Source of the DNA: Martinezella rhizogenes
GTDB taxonomy: Bacteria > Pseudomonadota > Alphaproteobacteria > Rhizobiales > Rhizobiaceae
DNA length: 64,000 bases
NCBI RefSeq assembly: GCF_007002745.1
Contig: NZ_SGNY01000006.1
Location: forward strand, 310,001-374,000
Direction of reading: 5' to 3'
The translations under genes were made by a program, and so were the position numbers. This document shows positions 37,874 to 48,006 of the stretch, piece by piece (the stretch's first letter is position 1; the number at the start of each line of letters is the position of its first letter). The notes under the pieces were generated by a model, which saw only the letters and a list, made by a program, of their open reading frames with translations, did no database searches and was not told where the DNA came from.

Positions 37874-38218
37874 ATAAAACTTCTATGACCTGTCGGGGCA
37901 AGCCCGGGGTGTTGGTTTGCGCGGTGTCTAGACGATCCGGTGGGCGGGTGGCGCAAGCTCCTCCTGCAAATAGGTACGTGACTCGCTATTTATCAGTATA
38001 TTCAAGCGGTTTCGAGCAAAATAGCATCCGCATCGAGGCTTACCCGCCACACTGAAAGATTGTTTTTGCAACCCGTGTGTCGCAATCCATATAAATGCGA
38101 CAGTATTTTTAGAATTCTCTAATGTTATTGTTTTTAGTGTAGAACAGGCGTTAAGACACTTGGGTATAGTGATCCCGTAGTGGTTGAGCCAGACGCTGGC
38201 GCAATAGTGGCAAGGTCG
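37874..38218. promoter_or_regulatory. Divergent control region with inverted repeat TGTCGCA-N11-TGCGACA
   Basis: This 345-bp gap separates the pseudo-ABC gene from the rightward hydrolase. It becomes AT-rich towards the hydrolase. A perfect 7-bp inverted repeat with an 11-nt spacer lies at 38078-38102 and looks like a dimeric regulator site. The regulator is unknown. No gene is evident. Confidence 0.45.
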
Positions 38219-40039
38219 ATGGCGATAGATATTTCAGAGCGTGCAGGCGGCGAACCTCCCCTTGAGTCACGGCAGCTTTTCGACATTGCAGCGGATGGAA
38301 TGATCGCGCATCCCGTTTCTTTTGAAGGGCTTGCCGGTATTTTTCATCCGGCGCGCAAAGATGTGCAGCGGGATCATGCGGTTCTTTTCGTCAGCCCGTG
38401 GGGCATGGAAGAGCTGTGCAGCCGCAAGTTTCAGCGCGTTCTGGCCGAGCGGCTGGCCGCTTCCGGCGTTGCCAGCCTGCGATTTGACTATCTTGGCTCA
38501 GGCGACGCGCTCGATCCGGACGATGTGGGTCGGGCGGCGGACTGGCTTTCCGACACGCGCGCGGCGTTTGAGTATCTGAAGCGTCTTTCCGGCTGTTCCG
38601 GGGTTGTCGTTGTCGCGCAGGGCCTCGGTTGCGCGATTGCAGCTCAGGCACTTGCCGGTACTGCACCCGCCGGTTCCATGGCTCTTCTGGCGCCGGTCGT
38701 CTCCGGTCGCGCCTATCTGCGTGAACTGGCGATGTGGTCCTCCATGATTGACGATGGTCTTGGTCTTTTACCCGCGCAACGCTCAGTACAGCCCGGGGCG
38801 ATCGCCGGAATGACCATGCCTGTTGGTGTTGCGGATACGATCAAGAAGATCAATCTCTCCGGTCTTGAAACTGTTCCGGCCCGCAATGTCCTTGTGCTTG
38901 CGAGAGCCGGTCGTGTGACTGACAGTGATCTCGCCAGACATCTCGCGGCGCTTGGCGGTGAGGTGAAAGAGGCGGCTTTTTCGGGTTATGACGATCTCGT
39001 TTCCAGCCCGACGCTTTCGAAAATATCCGGCGATGTCGTGAACCGACTGGTGGATTGGGTCTTGTCACAGACCCATGCCGGGAACCCGGTCACACTCCCT
39101 GAAGATTTCACCATCAACGCGCCACAGCGCGGCAATGGCTTTTTCGAACAGCCGGTGCAATTTGGTGAGGGCGGACGGCTTTTCGGCATCTTTTGCGAGC
39201 CGGACCATCGACAACCGGTTTCTTCGGTCCTTCTGCTTGGCGCGGCCTATGACCGGCATGCGGGCTGGGGCAGGCTTTCCGTGCAGACCGCCCGTGCCCT
39301 TGCGCGTGCCGGTGTCGCGTCGCTGCGCTTCGATGCCGCCAATATTGCCGACAGCCCGCCGGTCAAAAACGTGCCGGATCAGGTTCTTTATGATGCCTCG
39401 CAGAATGACGATGTCTCTGCCGCTCTCGATTTTCTCGAGCGGCGCGGCAAAGGTCCCTTCATCGCGGCCGGCCGGTGCAGCGGTGCCTATCTCGCTTTCA
39501 ACGGCGCGCTTGCGGATGGTCGGATCAGCGCAGTCGCTGCGGTCAACCCGGTCGTCTTCCACTGGCAGAAAGGCCGCTCCGTCGATGAAGCCTTGCACAA
39601 GCGTCCGCGCTCGTTTGGGGAGTACAGCCAGCGTTTTCGCCAGGGGGCAACGTTCAAGCGTCTCTTCAGCGGCGATGTGGATGTCATCAGTGCCGGACTT
39701 AACATCTTCAAGGCAACGATGAAGAAGCTTTCGACAAAAACGGCAAGGCTGTTCCGCCGGGGCAGCGAAGAAGGGCGCGCCGTTTACGGTGCTTTTGATT
39801 CACTCAAGGCAAAGGGCACCGCTGTCAGTCTGCTCTATAGCGACAATGACGACGGGCTTGAGCATTTTCGCTATTACTTCGATGCCGATGGTCGCGGGCT
39901 TTCGGCCTATCAGAATGTGTCGCTGACAATTATTGCCGATGCCGACCACAATCTTTCGACACCGGAAGCGAAAACGATCTTCATCGATGCGGTGACGCGA
40001 TTGGCTCTAAAAGGAGAAACGCCGGCCGGAGCCCAGTGA
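38219..40039 (+). CDS. Tandem alpha/beta-hydrolase with cysteine nucleophile in the second domain
   Basis: The 606-residue protein contains two alpha/beta-hydrolase domains (about 10-290 and 300-600). The first nucleophile elbow is AQGLG (133-137), so its Ser is replaced by Gln. The second is GRCSG with Cys at 420, and a catalytic-type His follows in DADHNLS (about 577). Cys-nucleophile relatives include exosortase-associated hydrolases, thioesterases and acyltransferases. ATG 38219 follows AAGG; the frame opens at 38180. Its 3' end overlaps the convergent GH2 gene by 33 bp. It could release or transfer an acyl group made by the ACP operon (inference). Confidence 0.8.
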   Translation: MAIDISERAGGEPPLESRQLFDIAADGMIAHPVSFEGLAGIFHPARKDVQRDHAVLFVSPWGMEELCSRKFQRVLAERLAASGVASLRFDYLGSGDALDPDDVGRAADWLSDTRAAFEYLKRLSGCSGVVVVAQGLGCAIAAQALAGTAPAGSMALLAPVVSGRAYLRELAMWSSMIDDGLGLLPAQRSVQPGAIAGMTMPVGVADTIKKINLSGLETVPARNVLVLARAGRVTDSDLARHLAALGGEVKEAAFSGYDDLVSSPTLSKISGDVVNRLVDWVLSQTHAGNPVTLPEDFTINAPQRGNGFFEQPVQFGEGGRLFGIFCEPDHRQPVSSVLLLGAAYDRHAGWGRLSVQTARALARAGVASLRFDAANIADSPPVKNVPDQVLYDASQNDDVSAALDFLERRGKGPFIAAGRCSGAYLAFNGALADGRISAVAAVNPVVFHWQKGRSVDEALHKRPRSFGEYSQRFRQGATFKRLFSGDVDVISAGLNIFKATMKKLSTKTARLFRRGSEEGRAVYGAFDSLKAKGTAVSLLYSDNDDGLEHFRYYFDADGRGLSAYQNVSLTIIADADHNLSTPEAKTIFIDAVTRLALKGETPAGAQ

Positions 40040-42463
40040 TACCACGTCTCCGGACGGTGGCGTTTCGATTGTCCCGGCCTCCGGCACAAGATTGATTGTC
40101 TTGCTCTCGCCGGGGGCGAGATGGAACCAGTTTTCCGAGGCACGATAGCCTTCCGCCGACACATGGACGGATTGCGCCAGCCGGTCGGTACCGATTTCGA
40201 GCGACCAGTTGCCGTTGGTTTCGCTGATACCCGAAGACAGATTGGCGGCATGCAGCGCTTTTTTCCGGCCGAGCGGAAAATGGAAGGCGTCGGCGATAAC
40301 AAGCCCGGTTGCGACATCACGAAGCCGGGCGACCGTGACATCATGGGATGGCGGGCCGAAACGATAGGCATAGGTCGTGTCGAAAAAGGCGCCGAACAAA
40401 TCGGTTGCGGCAATTATCTGGCTCTGCCGCGGCGAGAGCGTCAGCGGGCGTTTGGCGTGCACGACTGGCTGCATGCCGTCGCGCAGGCATGTCAGTTCCA
40501 GCATGGCGTCCAAGCTCTCGCTGGTTTCGTTGATGAGATGGATGTCCAGCCCGTTGGTGCCTTCATCGGAAAGGCTGAGCTGGACGGGGCGGAACGCGCG
40601 CTTTAATGCGTGCCAGACGGATTTGGGCCGGCCGGTGGCGTCGATGATACCCCAGCCAGCGCCGGGAACGAGATCCTGCAGGGTCCAGACCAGCGCGCCC
40701 CGACAAGAGGAACTGCTGCGCCGCCATTCGGCGAAGGTCGCTTCCATAACCTCGGCTGTTGCTGCACGGGACATGTCGAGATAAAGCCCGCCATCCTCGC
40801 GTCGCAGAACGTCCGGTTCAACGTCGTAAAGCAGCTTCAGATAATGGTCGCGAACATCTTCGAAATCCCAGGACGCGCCGCGATCGCGCGGCGTGCGGGC
40901 TTTCCAGCGTGGATCGTGCACGGCCACGCCGGGAAGATATTTGTCCAGCGTTTCCTGTTCGGGAATATTGGAAAAAGCCAGGCACTCGGCGGCAAAGCGC
41001 ACATCGGCGCGGCGGGCATCTTCCAGCGGACGGCAATAGGCGCCCACACCATAATAGTGACCGACCCCGGCATTGGGGAAAAATGGCAGCGCGCCGCCGG
41101 AGGGGGAGTTGGTGACATAGGCCGCATCCGGCCGTTTCTCAGCCAGCACATCCGGAATAATCTCCTCGGTGAGCGTCGCCTTCCATATCTGTTCCGGCAG
41201 GCCGAGCATGGCGCCCTGCTGGTACATCTCGCTGCCGCCGCAGAAAACGGCGAGGGAGGGAGAAAGCGCTGTCGTCTCGAGGAACTGCGAGATTTCCGTA
41301 ACAATATGCTGGCGCAGGCCGTCATCCTTTGCCGGGTAATCGAAATTGGCAAGCATGGCGTCCTGCCAGACCATGATGCCCAGTTCATCGCAAAGCGCGA
41401 AGAATTCCGGCGTCTCATAGGCCATGGTGCCGCCGATACGGATCATGTTCATGCCGGCTTCGGCTGCTTTTTTGAGCCATGGCTCGTAGTCCGGCCGTGT
41501 TCCCGGCAGGCGCACGATGTCGGCCGTCGCCCAGACTGCGCCGCGGCAGAAGACGGGTTGGCCGTTCACCTTGAGCCCGAAACCGTTGCCATCCTCGCCG
41601 TTATCGATCTCCACCTGGCGGAAACCCGTGCGCCCGAGCCTGTGTTGCTTGCCGTCCAACTCCAGAATGATGTCGTGCAGCGCGGGTCTGCCATGGGTGT
41701 GCGGCCACCAGATTTCGACGCCGGGTATGAGTAGTTCGCCGAGGAGTTTGCCGTCCTCGCCCTTTGAAAGATTGATACAGTAACCCGCGCAAATCACCCG
41801 TGCGGACTGGATGTCACGGTTCGCTTCAAGAGCGATGCTGACCTTTCCCGTGCCGGTATCGTCAAGCGAAGATTGCAGGGTGCAAAGCACGCTTTCCTGC
41901 TTGATGAGGCTGATGGGTCGCCATGGGCCAGCGGCATGGATTTCCGGGCACCAGCCGGGCATATGGCCAAGTGCGGTGGTACGGATCAGCCGCAACCCCT
42001 GTGTGTTCATCATCTGCGGACGCCAGCGGGCGCGCGGACCGTTTTTTTCGAGCCGTGGTGCAAGCGCCCGGAAACAGATCGAAAGTTCGTCCGCGCCTGT
42101 GAGCGTGACTGGCACTTCCAGCCTTTCGAACATGCTTTGGCTGGCGGCGATCAGCTCACCGTTGAAGAAGATTTCCGCAACGGTTGCGAGGCCGTCGAAG
42201 CGCAGTGTGGCCCGTTCCCGCACATCGGAAATCATCGTCAGCCGATACCAGGCATCCCTGTCGTTGAGCGTGACAGGAGCAAGACGATCGAATTTCCCGG
42301 CATCCTCCAGTGCCTGCGCCACCGTGCCGGGCACGGAGACGTGCAGGCTTTCAAGTGTTGCCGGGATGTCGGACGGGGTTTCGCAGGCATCGGCGGGCGT
42401 CAGTGTCAGCGTCCAGCCTTCACTCAGAAACTCCTCGCTTTCGCCCGGAAAATAAGTCCTCAC
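40007..42463 (-). CDS. GH2 beta-mannosidase-like glycoside hydrolase
   Basis: The 818-residue protein has the GH2 layout: a sugar-binding jelly roll (about 1-190), an immunoglobulin-like domain (about 195-290) and a TIM barrel from about 295. Acid/base candidate E412 lies in CGGSE, where beta-mannosidases usually have GNNE; nucleophile candidate E493 lies in RFAAECLAF. Both carboxylates are kept but surroundings diverge, so specificity may differ. There is no signal peptide, so it is cytoplasmic. The start is GTG 42463 overlapping the DUF1839 stop (GTGA), so it is the last gene of the aminoacyl-ACP operon. Confidence 0.85.
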   Translation of the reverse strand: MRTYFPGESEEFLSEGWTLTLTPADACETPSDIPATLESLHVSVPGTVAQALEDAGKFDRLAPVTLNDRDAWYRLTMISDVRERATLRFDGLATVAEIFFNGELIAASQSMFERLEVPVTLTGADELSICFRALAPRLEKNGPRARWRPQMMNTQGLRLIRTTALGHMPGWCPEIHAAGPWRPISLIKQESVLCTLQSSLDDTGTGKVSIALEANRDIQSARVICAGYCINLSKGEDGKLLGELLIPGVEIWWPHTHGRPALHDIILELDGKQHRLGRTGFRQVEIDNGEDGNGFGLKVNGQPVFCRGAVWATADIVRLPGTRPDYEPWLKKAAEAGMNMIRIGGTMAYETPEFFALCDELGIMVWQDAMLANFDYPAKDDGLRQHIVTEISQFLETTALSPSLAVFCGGSEMYQQGAMLGLPEQIWKATLTEEIIPDVLAEKRPDAAYVTNSPSGGALPFFPNAGVGHYYGVGAYCRPLEDARRADVRFAAECLAFSNIPEQETLDKYLPGVAVHDPRWKARTPRDRGASWDFEDVRDHYLKLLYDVEPDVLRREDGGLYLDMSRAATAEVMEATFAEWRRSSSSCRGALVWTLQDLVPGAGWGIIDATGRPKSVWHALKRAFRPVQLSLSDEGTNGLDIHLINETSESLDAMLELTCLRDGMQPVVHAKRPLTLSPRQSQIIAATDLFGAFFDTTYAYRFGPPSHDVTVARLRDVATGLVIADAFHFPLGRKKALHAANLSSGISETNGNWSLEIGTDRLAQSVHVSAEGYRASENWFHLAPGESKTINLVPEAGTIETPPSGDVVSLGSGRRFSF

Positions 42464-43443
42464 GCGGCCTCGCTGGCGTCAGATAGTTTCGCCGCAAGGC
42501 TTTCCATCAAGCCATCCCATGCGTCCGCTGCCGGATCGAGCACGGATGCCAGCGCGTCGAATTTGCGGCGGGTGACAGCGCGGGCTAGCTGGAACTGCAC
42601 GGTCTTGGCGACCTCGGAGATACGCAGCGCGTGGTCCCTTGCTTCGGAAAAACCGTCCTTGTCGAGCCATTCGAGATGGCTTGCCGCCAGTTCGAAATTG
42701 GCGCCGAGCTGGCGCAGCGTGTTGAAGGCATATTTGTGGAAAAAGCCGAAGGGCCTGTCGGCAACCTTTTCCACCTGCGCCGGAAACACGGCTGAAAAGG
42801 CTCTGACCGGATTGGCGGATGGCCGCCGTGAAAAATGAAATCTCAGCAATCGCTCGGCCGTCTTGCGAACATGGGCCGACGACGGATTGCTTTCTGCGAA
42901 TTTCGCAAATTCGGTGTAGGGCAGGAAGGGTGGGTCGGTCTCGGCCAGATGGTGCTGGAACAACCCGTCGAAATCCTCGCCCGACAGATGGAAAAAGCCG
43001 GCATTGTGGAAGTAGTCTAGTTCCCGGTTCGCCAGATCGAGCCGGTTGATGGCGACGGTGGTTTTGCCGTGCTCCTTCTGATAGCCCACCCCATGGGTGT
43101 CGGGCATATAGAAGCTGTCCATCTCGACCAGGCAGATGCGACCGCGTTCCAACTGCGCCTCGATGTGGTTTTCCACCCGGTCGAAGATCGCCAGTTCGGT
43201 GGCGCGAACGCCATAAAGCGCTTCGAGATCTTCCAGCGGCACCTTGAAGAAGGTGAACTGGTCACCCTCAAAGTCCTGCGTCAGGGTGAAACCGAACATG
43301 GCTTCCGGCGGCAGGCCTTTCGAGGCCAGAACCTCTATCCACAAATCGATGTAGCAATTGGTCTCCGGCCACATTCTTTCGGAAGAATGGAGCGGATGTT
43401 GCACATAGTTCTTGGGATCAAGGCCCGGAAAAATCTGCCGCAT
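42460..43443 (-). CDS. DUF1839 protein, possible Cys-dependent aminoacyltransferase
   Basis: The 327-residue cytoplasmic protein is of the DUF1839 family. An early Cys lies at the start of a predicted helix (PETNCYIDLWIEVL, C30). A GFTLTQDFEGDQFTFFK block follows, then MDSFYMPD (D109-D115), H117, H125 and a downstream D136. This order recalls the BtrH N-terminal domain, a papain-like enzyme moving an acyl group from an ACP to a sugar; the comparison is from memory and unproven. It lies 6 bp after the aminoacyl:CP ligase gene and overlaps the GH2 gene, so a step after aminoacyl-ACP formation is likely. Confidence 0.8.
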   Translation of the reverse strand: MRQIFPGLDPKNYVQHPLHSSERMWPETNCYIDLWIEVLASKGLPPEAMFGFTLTQDFEGDQFTFFKVPLEDLEALYGVRATELAIFDRVENHIEAQLERGRICLVEMDSFYMPDTHGVGYQKEHGKTTVAINRLDLANRELDYFHNAGFFHLSGEDFDGLFQHHLAETDPPFLPYTEFAKFAESNPSSAHVRKTAERLLRFHFSRRPSANPVRAFSAVFPAQVEKVADRPFGFFHKYAFNTLRQLGANFELAASHLEWLDKDGFSEARDHALRISEVAKTVQFQLARAVTRRKFDALASVLDPAADAWDGLMESLAAKLSDASEAA

Positions 43444-43449
43444 GGATAA

Positions 43450-44358
43450 TCAGCCCCAGAGGGTTTCCACGACCTTTGCAGGCCATTTCTTCACATCCAG
43501 ACCATGATGCGCAAACAGCGCCAGAGCGATACGCTCAAGGCCGAAACCGACGCAGGCGGTATGGGCGACATCGCCGTTGGCGAGGTTCAGACCCCATTTC
43601 TGGCCGAAGGCATCCTGATGGTAGTTGAAGCTCATGCAGGCTGTCGGGTTGGTCGTCGATGTGACCGGGATCAGCAGTTCGAATTTCAGGTTCTGATCGC
43701 GCTGGTTGTTGGCGAGCATCTTGCCGGCGCGGCCGAAGAAAGGATCGTTGGCGACATCGATGGTGACGTCGAGGCCGACCGCCTTCATCATCTCGACGCC
43801 GCGATCCATCCAGGTCTGGCGGAATTCGGTGACGTCGGACTCTGTGCCCATGCAAACATATTCGCGCATGCGGAAAAGCTGCTGGCGCGCCGGATCCTTG
43901 GAGGGTTCGTGGCGGAAGCAATAGGACTGGATGTCATAGAGACCGCCGCCGGCGGGCAGCGCGCCGCGCTTGGCGATCGTCGGATAAAGCGGATAGCAGG
44001 CTGCCGGCGTCAGCACGATGTCTGTGGCTTTCTGGTCCTTGGTCCAGTCTTCACCCTCATCCATGCATTTCAGAAGGCTGACATGGTCAAGCTCGCAGCC
44101 GCAGAAGGAATGGACCGTGCCGGCCAGCTGCGGAAAGCTTTTCATGTAGCCGCTTTTTTCGAAGTAGGCGCGGTTGATGCCGGGCGGAAAACGGATCGCT
44201 TCGGCGCCATCGGCGGCGCCCGTGCGGTCGATCAGCCGCTCGAATGCGGCAATCACGTCCTCGAACTGGCCGCTGCGTCCATAAAGACCGTCCACACCCG
44301 TTTCAATCAGCAGGCCTTCTTCGAACAGTCGATCGAGGAACGATGTTTGCATGTCCAT
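43450..44358 (-). CDS. Amino acid:[carrier protein] ligase (class II aaRS homologue)
   Basis: The 302-residue catalytic core is like archaeal-type SerRS without a tRNA-binding domain. It activates an amino acid with ATP and loads it on a phosphopantetheinyl carrier protein instead of tRNA. Zn ligand positions C121, E166 and C269 are present. Motif 2 is [22 protein letters not shown] (R149) in pieces, and motif 3 is [13 protein letters not shown] (R276). The Bradyrhizobium and A. tumefaciens homologues were shown to use Gly or Ala. The cognate ACP is two genes upstream. The spacing to the dehydrogenase gene is 4 bp. Confidence 0.93.
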   Translation of the reverse strand: MDMQTSFLDRLFEEGLLIETGVDGLYGRSGQFEDVIAAFERLIDRTGAADGAEAIRFPPGINRAYFEKSGYMKSFPQLAGTVHSFCGCELDHVSLLKCMDEGEDWTKDQKATDIVLTPAACYPLYPTIAKRGALPAGGGLYDIQSYCFRHEPSKDPARQQLFRMREYVCMGTESDVTEFRQTWMDRGVEMMKAVGLDVTIDVANDPFFGRAGKMLANNQRDQNLKFELLIPVTSTTNPTACMSFNYHQDAFGQKWGLNLANGDVAHTACVGFGLERIALALFAHHGLDVKKWPAKVVETLWG

Positions 44359-44362
44359 GGTC

Positions 44363-45544
44363 TTATCCCAAGAGGCTGGTGTCCTGCTTGTGAACCAGCA
44401 GGAGATTGGCGGAATTGCCGAGAATACGGTCGTTGGAAATCATCAGGCGGGCGGAATGCGCGTCGCGCAGATGCCGGCCGAGGCTGTAGGGCGTGCCGTT
44501 CTTGTAGCCCATGATGCCGCAGACCAGCATGGCGTGGTTGATGATCTCGAGAATGGTTTCCGAAGAGCAGATCTTTACATTGTTCATGGCGACAGCAAAA
44601 GCCATGGACATCAGCTTTTCGGCATCGCTCTTGGTGTCCTCATAAGCCTTGATGCCGGCAATGATATTGGATTTCACCACCTGCAGCTTGGTGGAGACCT
44701 CGGCAAGCCGTATCGCGCCGGGAGGGGCGGTGCCGGGCGATTTGCGGGCCGCGGCTCTGACGAAGGATTGCGCGCGCAGCACCGCGTCGGAGGCGATGCC
44801 ATACCATACGGCGCTCCACAGGAGATGCGAGCTTGCAAGCATGGATTGTGCAGCGATTTCCGCGAAGGGCTTCGGGAAAATCTGCGCCGCCGGCGCTTCG
44901 CCGCGGAACAGGAAGCCGTCCGAACAGGTGCCGCGCATGCCGAGCGTATCCCAGATATGGGTCTTTTCGAGCGTGTACTGGTTTTTCAGGAAAACCGTCA
45001 TCACCTGATCGGCAGGCGCGGCGTCCTTATGGGCGCGCGAGGTGATGAGGATCGCATCGGCATTACTGCCATAGGAAATGACGGTGGCATCCTTTTCCAG
45101 CCGGCAGCTATCGCCATCCACCTCGATCGCGCAGATGGAATTGCGCAGATTGCCGCCAATGCCGCCTTCGGTGGTGGCGGAGCCGAGCAGAAGCTGTTCG
45201 CCGGCGATGCGGCGCATGAAGCCCGCATGCCATGCGCTTGCCTCGCCGTGTTCCACCAGGCTGGACAGCTTGATGTGATGCATGGCGAAAATCATCGCAG
45301 CTGCCGAACAGGCCTGGCCGATCCGCGCGCAGATATCGGCGATTTGCTGCAGGGATGCGCCTTCACCGCCGAGGGCGGAGGGGACCTGGATGCCCAGCAG
45401 GCGTTCCTGCCGCAGCGCATCGACAGCTTCCTGCGGGAAGCGGCCGGTGACATCCACCTCATCCGCATGTTTGGCGGCAATGGTCGCGACACGGCCCGCG
45501 CGCGCGGACAGCGTTTCATCCTGCGGCGCTACGGTCACGTTCAT
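44363..45544 (-). CDS. Acyl-CoA-dehydrogenase-family flavoprotein of the aminoacyl-ACP operon
   Basis: The 393-residue protein has the ACAD fold: helical N-terminus, middle barrel ([30 protein letters not shown]) and C-terminal helices. The canonical catalytic IYEGT region reads MISNDRIL (I369-D372), so the usual Glu is replaced by Asn/Asp. It could dehydrogenate an aminoacyl-ACP, as prolyl-carrier oxidases do, or act as a flavin monooxygenase. Its start overlaps the ACP stop as TGATG. Substrate unknown. Confidence 0.85.
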   Translation of the reverse strand: MNVTVAPQDETLSARAGRVATIAAKHADEVDVTGRFPQEAVDALRQERLLGIQVPSALGGEGASLQQIADICARIGQACSAAAMIFAMHHIKLSSLVEHGEASAWHAGFMRRIAGEQLLLGSATTEGGIGGNLRNSICAIEVDGDSCRLEKDATVISYGSNADAILITSRAHKDAAPADQVMTVFLKNQYTLEKTHIWDTLGMRGTCSDGFLFRGEAPAAQIFPKPFAEIAAQSMLASSHLLWSAVWYGIASDAVLRAQSFVRAAARKSPGTAPPGAIRLAEVSTKLQVVKSNIIAGIKAYEDTKSDAEKLMSMAFAVAMNNVKICSSETILEIINHAMLVCGIMGYKNGTPYSLGRHLRDAHSARLMISNDRILGNSANLLLVHKQDTSLLG

Positions 45545-45795
45545 CAGGCAGCCTCTTTACCATCCAGGATGAGCTTAACGGTGTCTTCAATGGCCTTGAT
45601 GCTGGCGAAAGACTTGCGGTTCAGCAGATTGTCGGGAAACTCGATATCGAATGCTTCTTCGATACCCAGCATCAGTTGCACCGATGCAAAGGAAGAAAGG
45701 CCTGCCGCATAAAGATCTGCTTCATCTGCAATCGTATCGACGGGGGTGGGAAGCTGGCCGAATTTTGCCAGTATTTCACGAATAGTCGCATTCAT
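45544..45795 (-). CDS. Dedicated acyl/aminoacyl carrier protein
   Basis: The 83-residue four-helix carrier protein has its phosphopantetheine attachment Ser as S35 in AAGLSSFASVQ. The usual Asp before this Ser is replaced by Ser. It is acidic, with helix II following the Ser (FASVQLMLGIEEAFDIEFP). It is the first gene of a five-gene leftward operon and the probable acceptor for the aminoacyl:CP ligase encoded two genes on. It overlaps the flavoprotein gene by one base. Two inverted repeats lie in its upstream region. Confidence 0.92.
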   Translation of the reverse strand: MNATIREILAKFGQLPTPVDTIADEADLYAAGLSSFASVQLMLGIEEAFDIEFPDNLLNRKSFASIKAIEDTVKLILDGKEAA

Positions 45796-45838
45796 TCCGA
45801 CGTATCTCCAATGAAATTAACATTAGGAAGGTTTGTGC

Positions 45839-45862
45839 TTATCGTTATGTCGCAAACGATAA
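45839..45862. promoter_or_regulatory. Inverted repeat TTATCGTT-N8-AACGATAA upstream of the ACP operon
   Basis: Perfect 8-bp arms (45839-45846 and 45855-45862) lie 43 bp upstream of the ACP start codon. The spacer contains TGTCGCA, also present in the repeat upstream of the hydrolase gene. It is a candidate operator; no U-tract or coding role is seen. Confidence 0.5.
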
Positions 45863-45874
45863 TATTCACCTAAA

Positions 45875-45899
45875 CCGTTAGGTTAATTACAACTAACGG
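45875..45899. promoter_or_regulatory. Second inverted repeat CCGTTAG-N11-CTAACGG in the ACP-operon control region
   Basis: Perfect 7-bp arms are separated by an AT-rich 11-nt spacer. It lies 80-104 bp upstream of the ACP start and also upstream of the TPP riboswitch on the other strand. It may bind a dimeric regulator of either transcript. Confidence 0.4.
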
Positions 45900-45982
45900 C
45901 AGCATGCGCCATTCCCGCACCTTTGCCAAGCGTTGATCGGCGGCCTTGACAAAAGGCGGCCGGTGTTTTTTCCTGTGGCCAT

Positions 45983-48005
<2,023 letters not shown>

Positions 48006-48006
48006 A

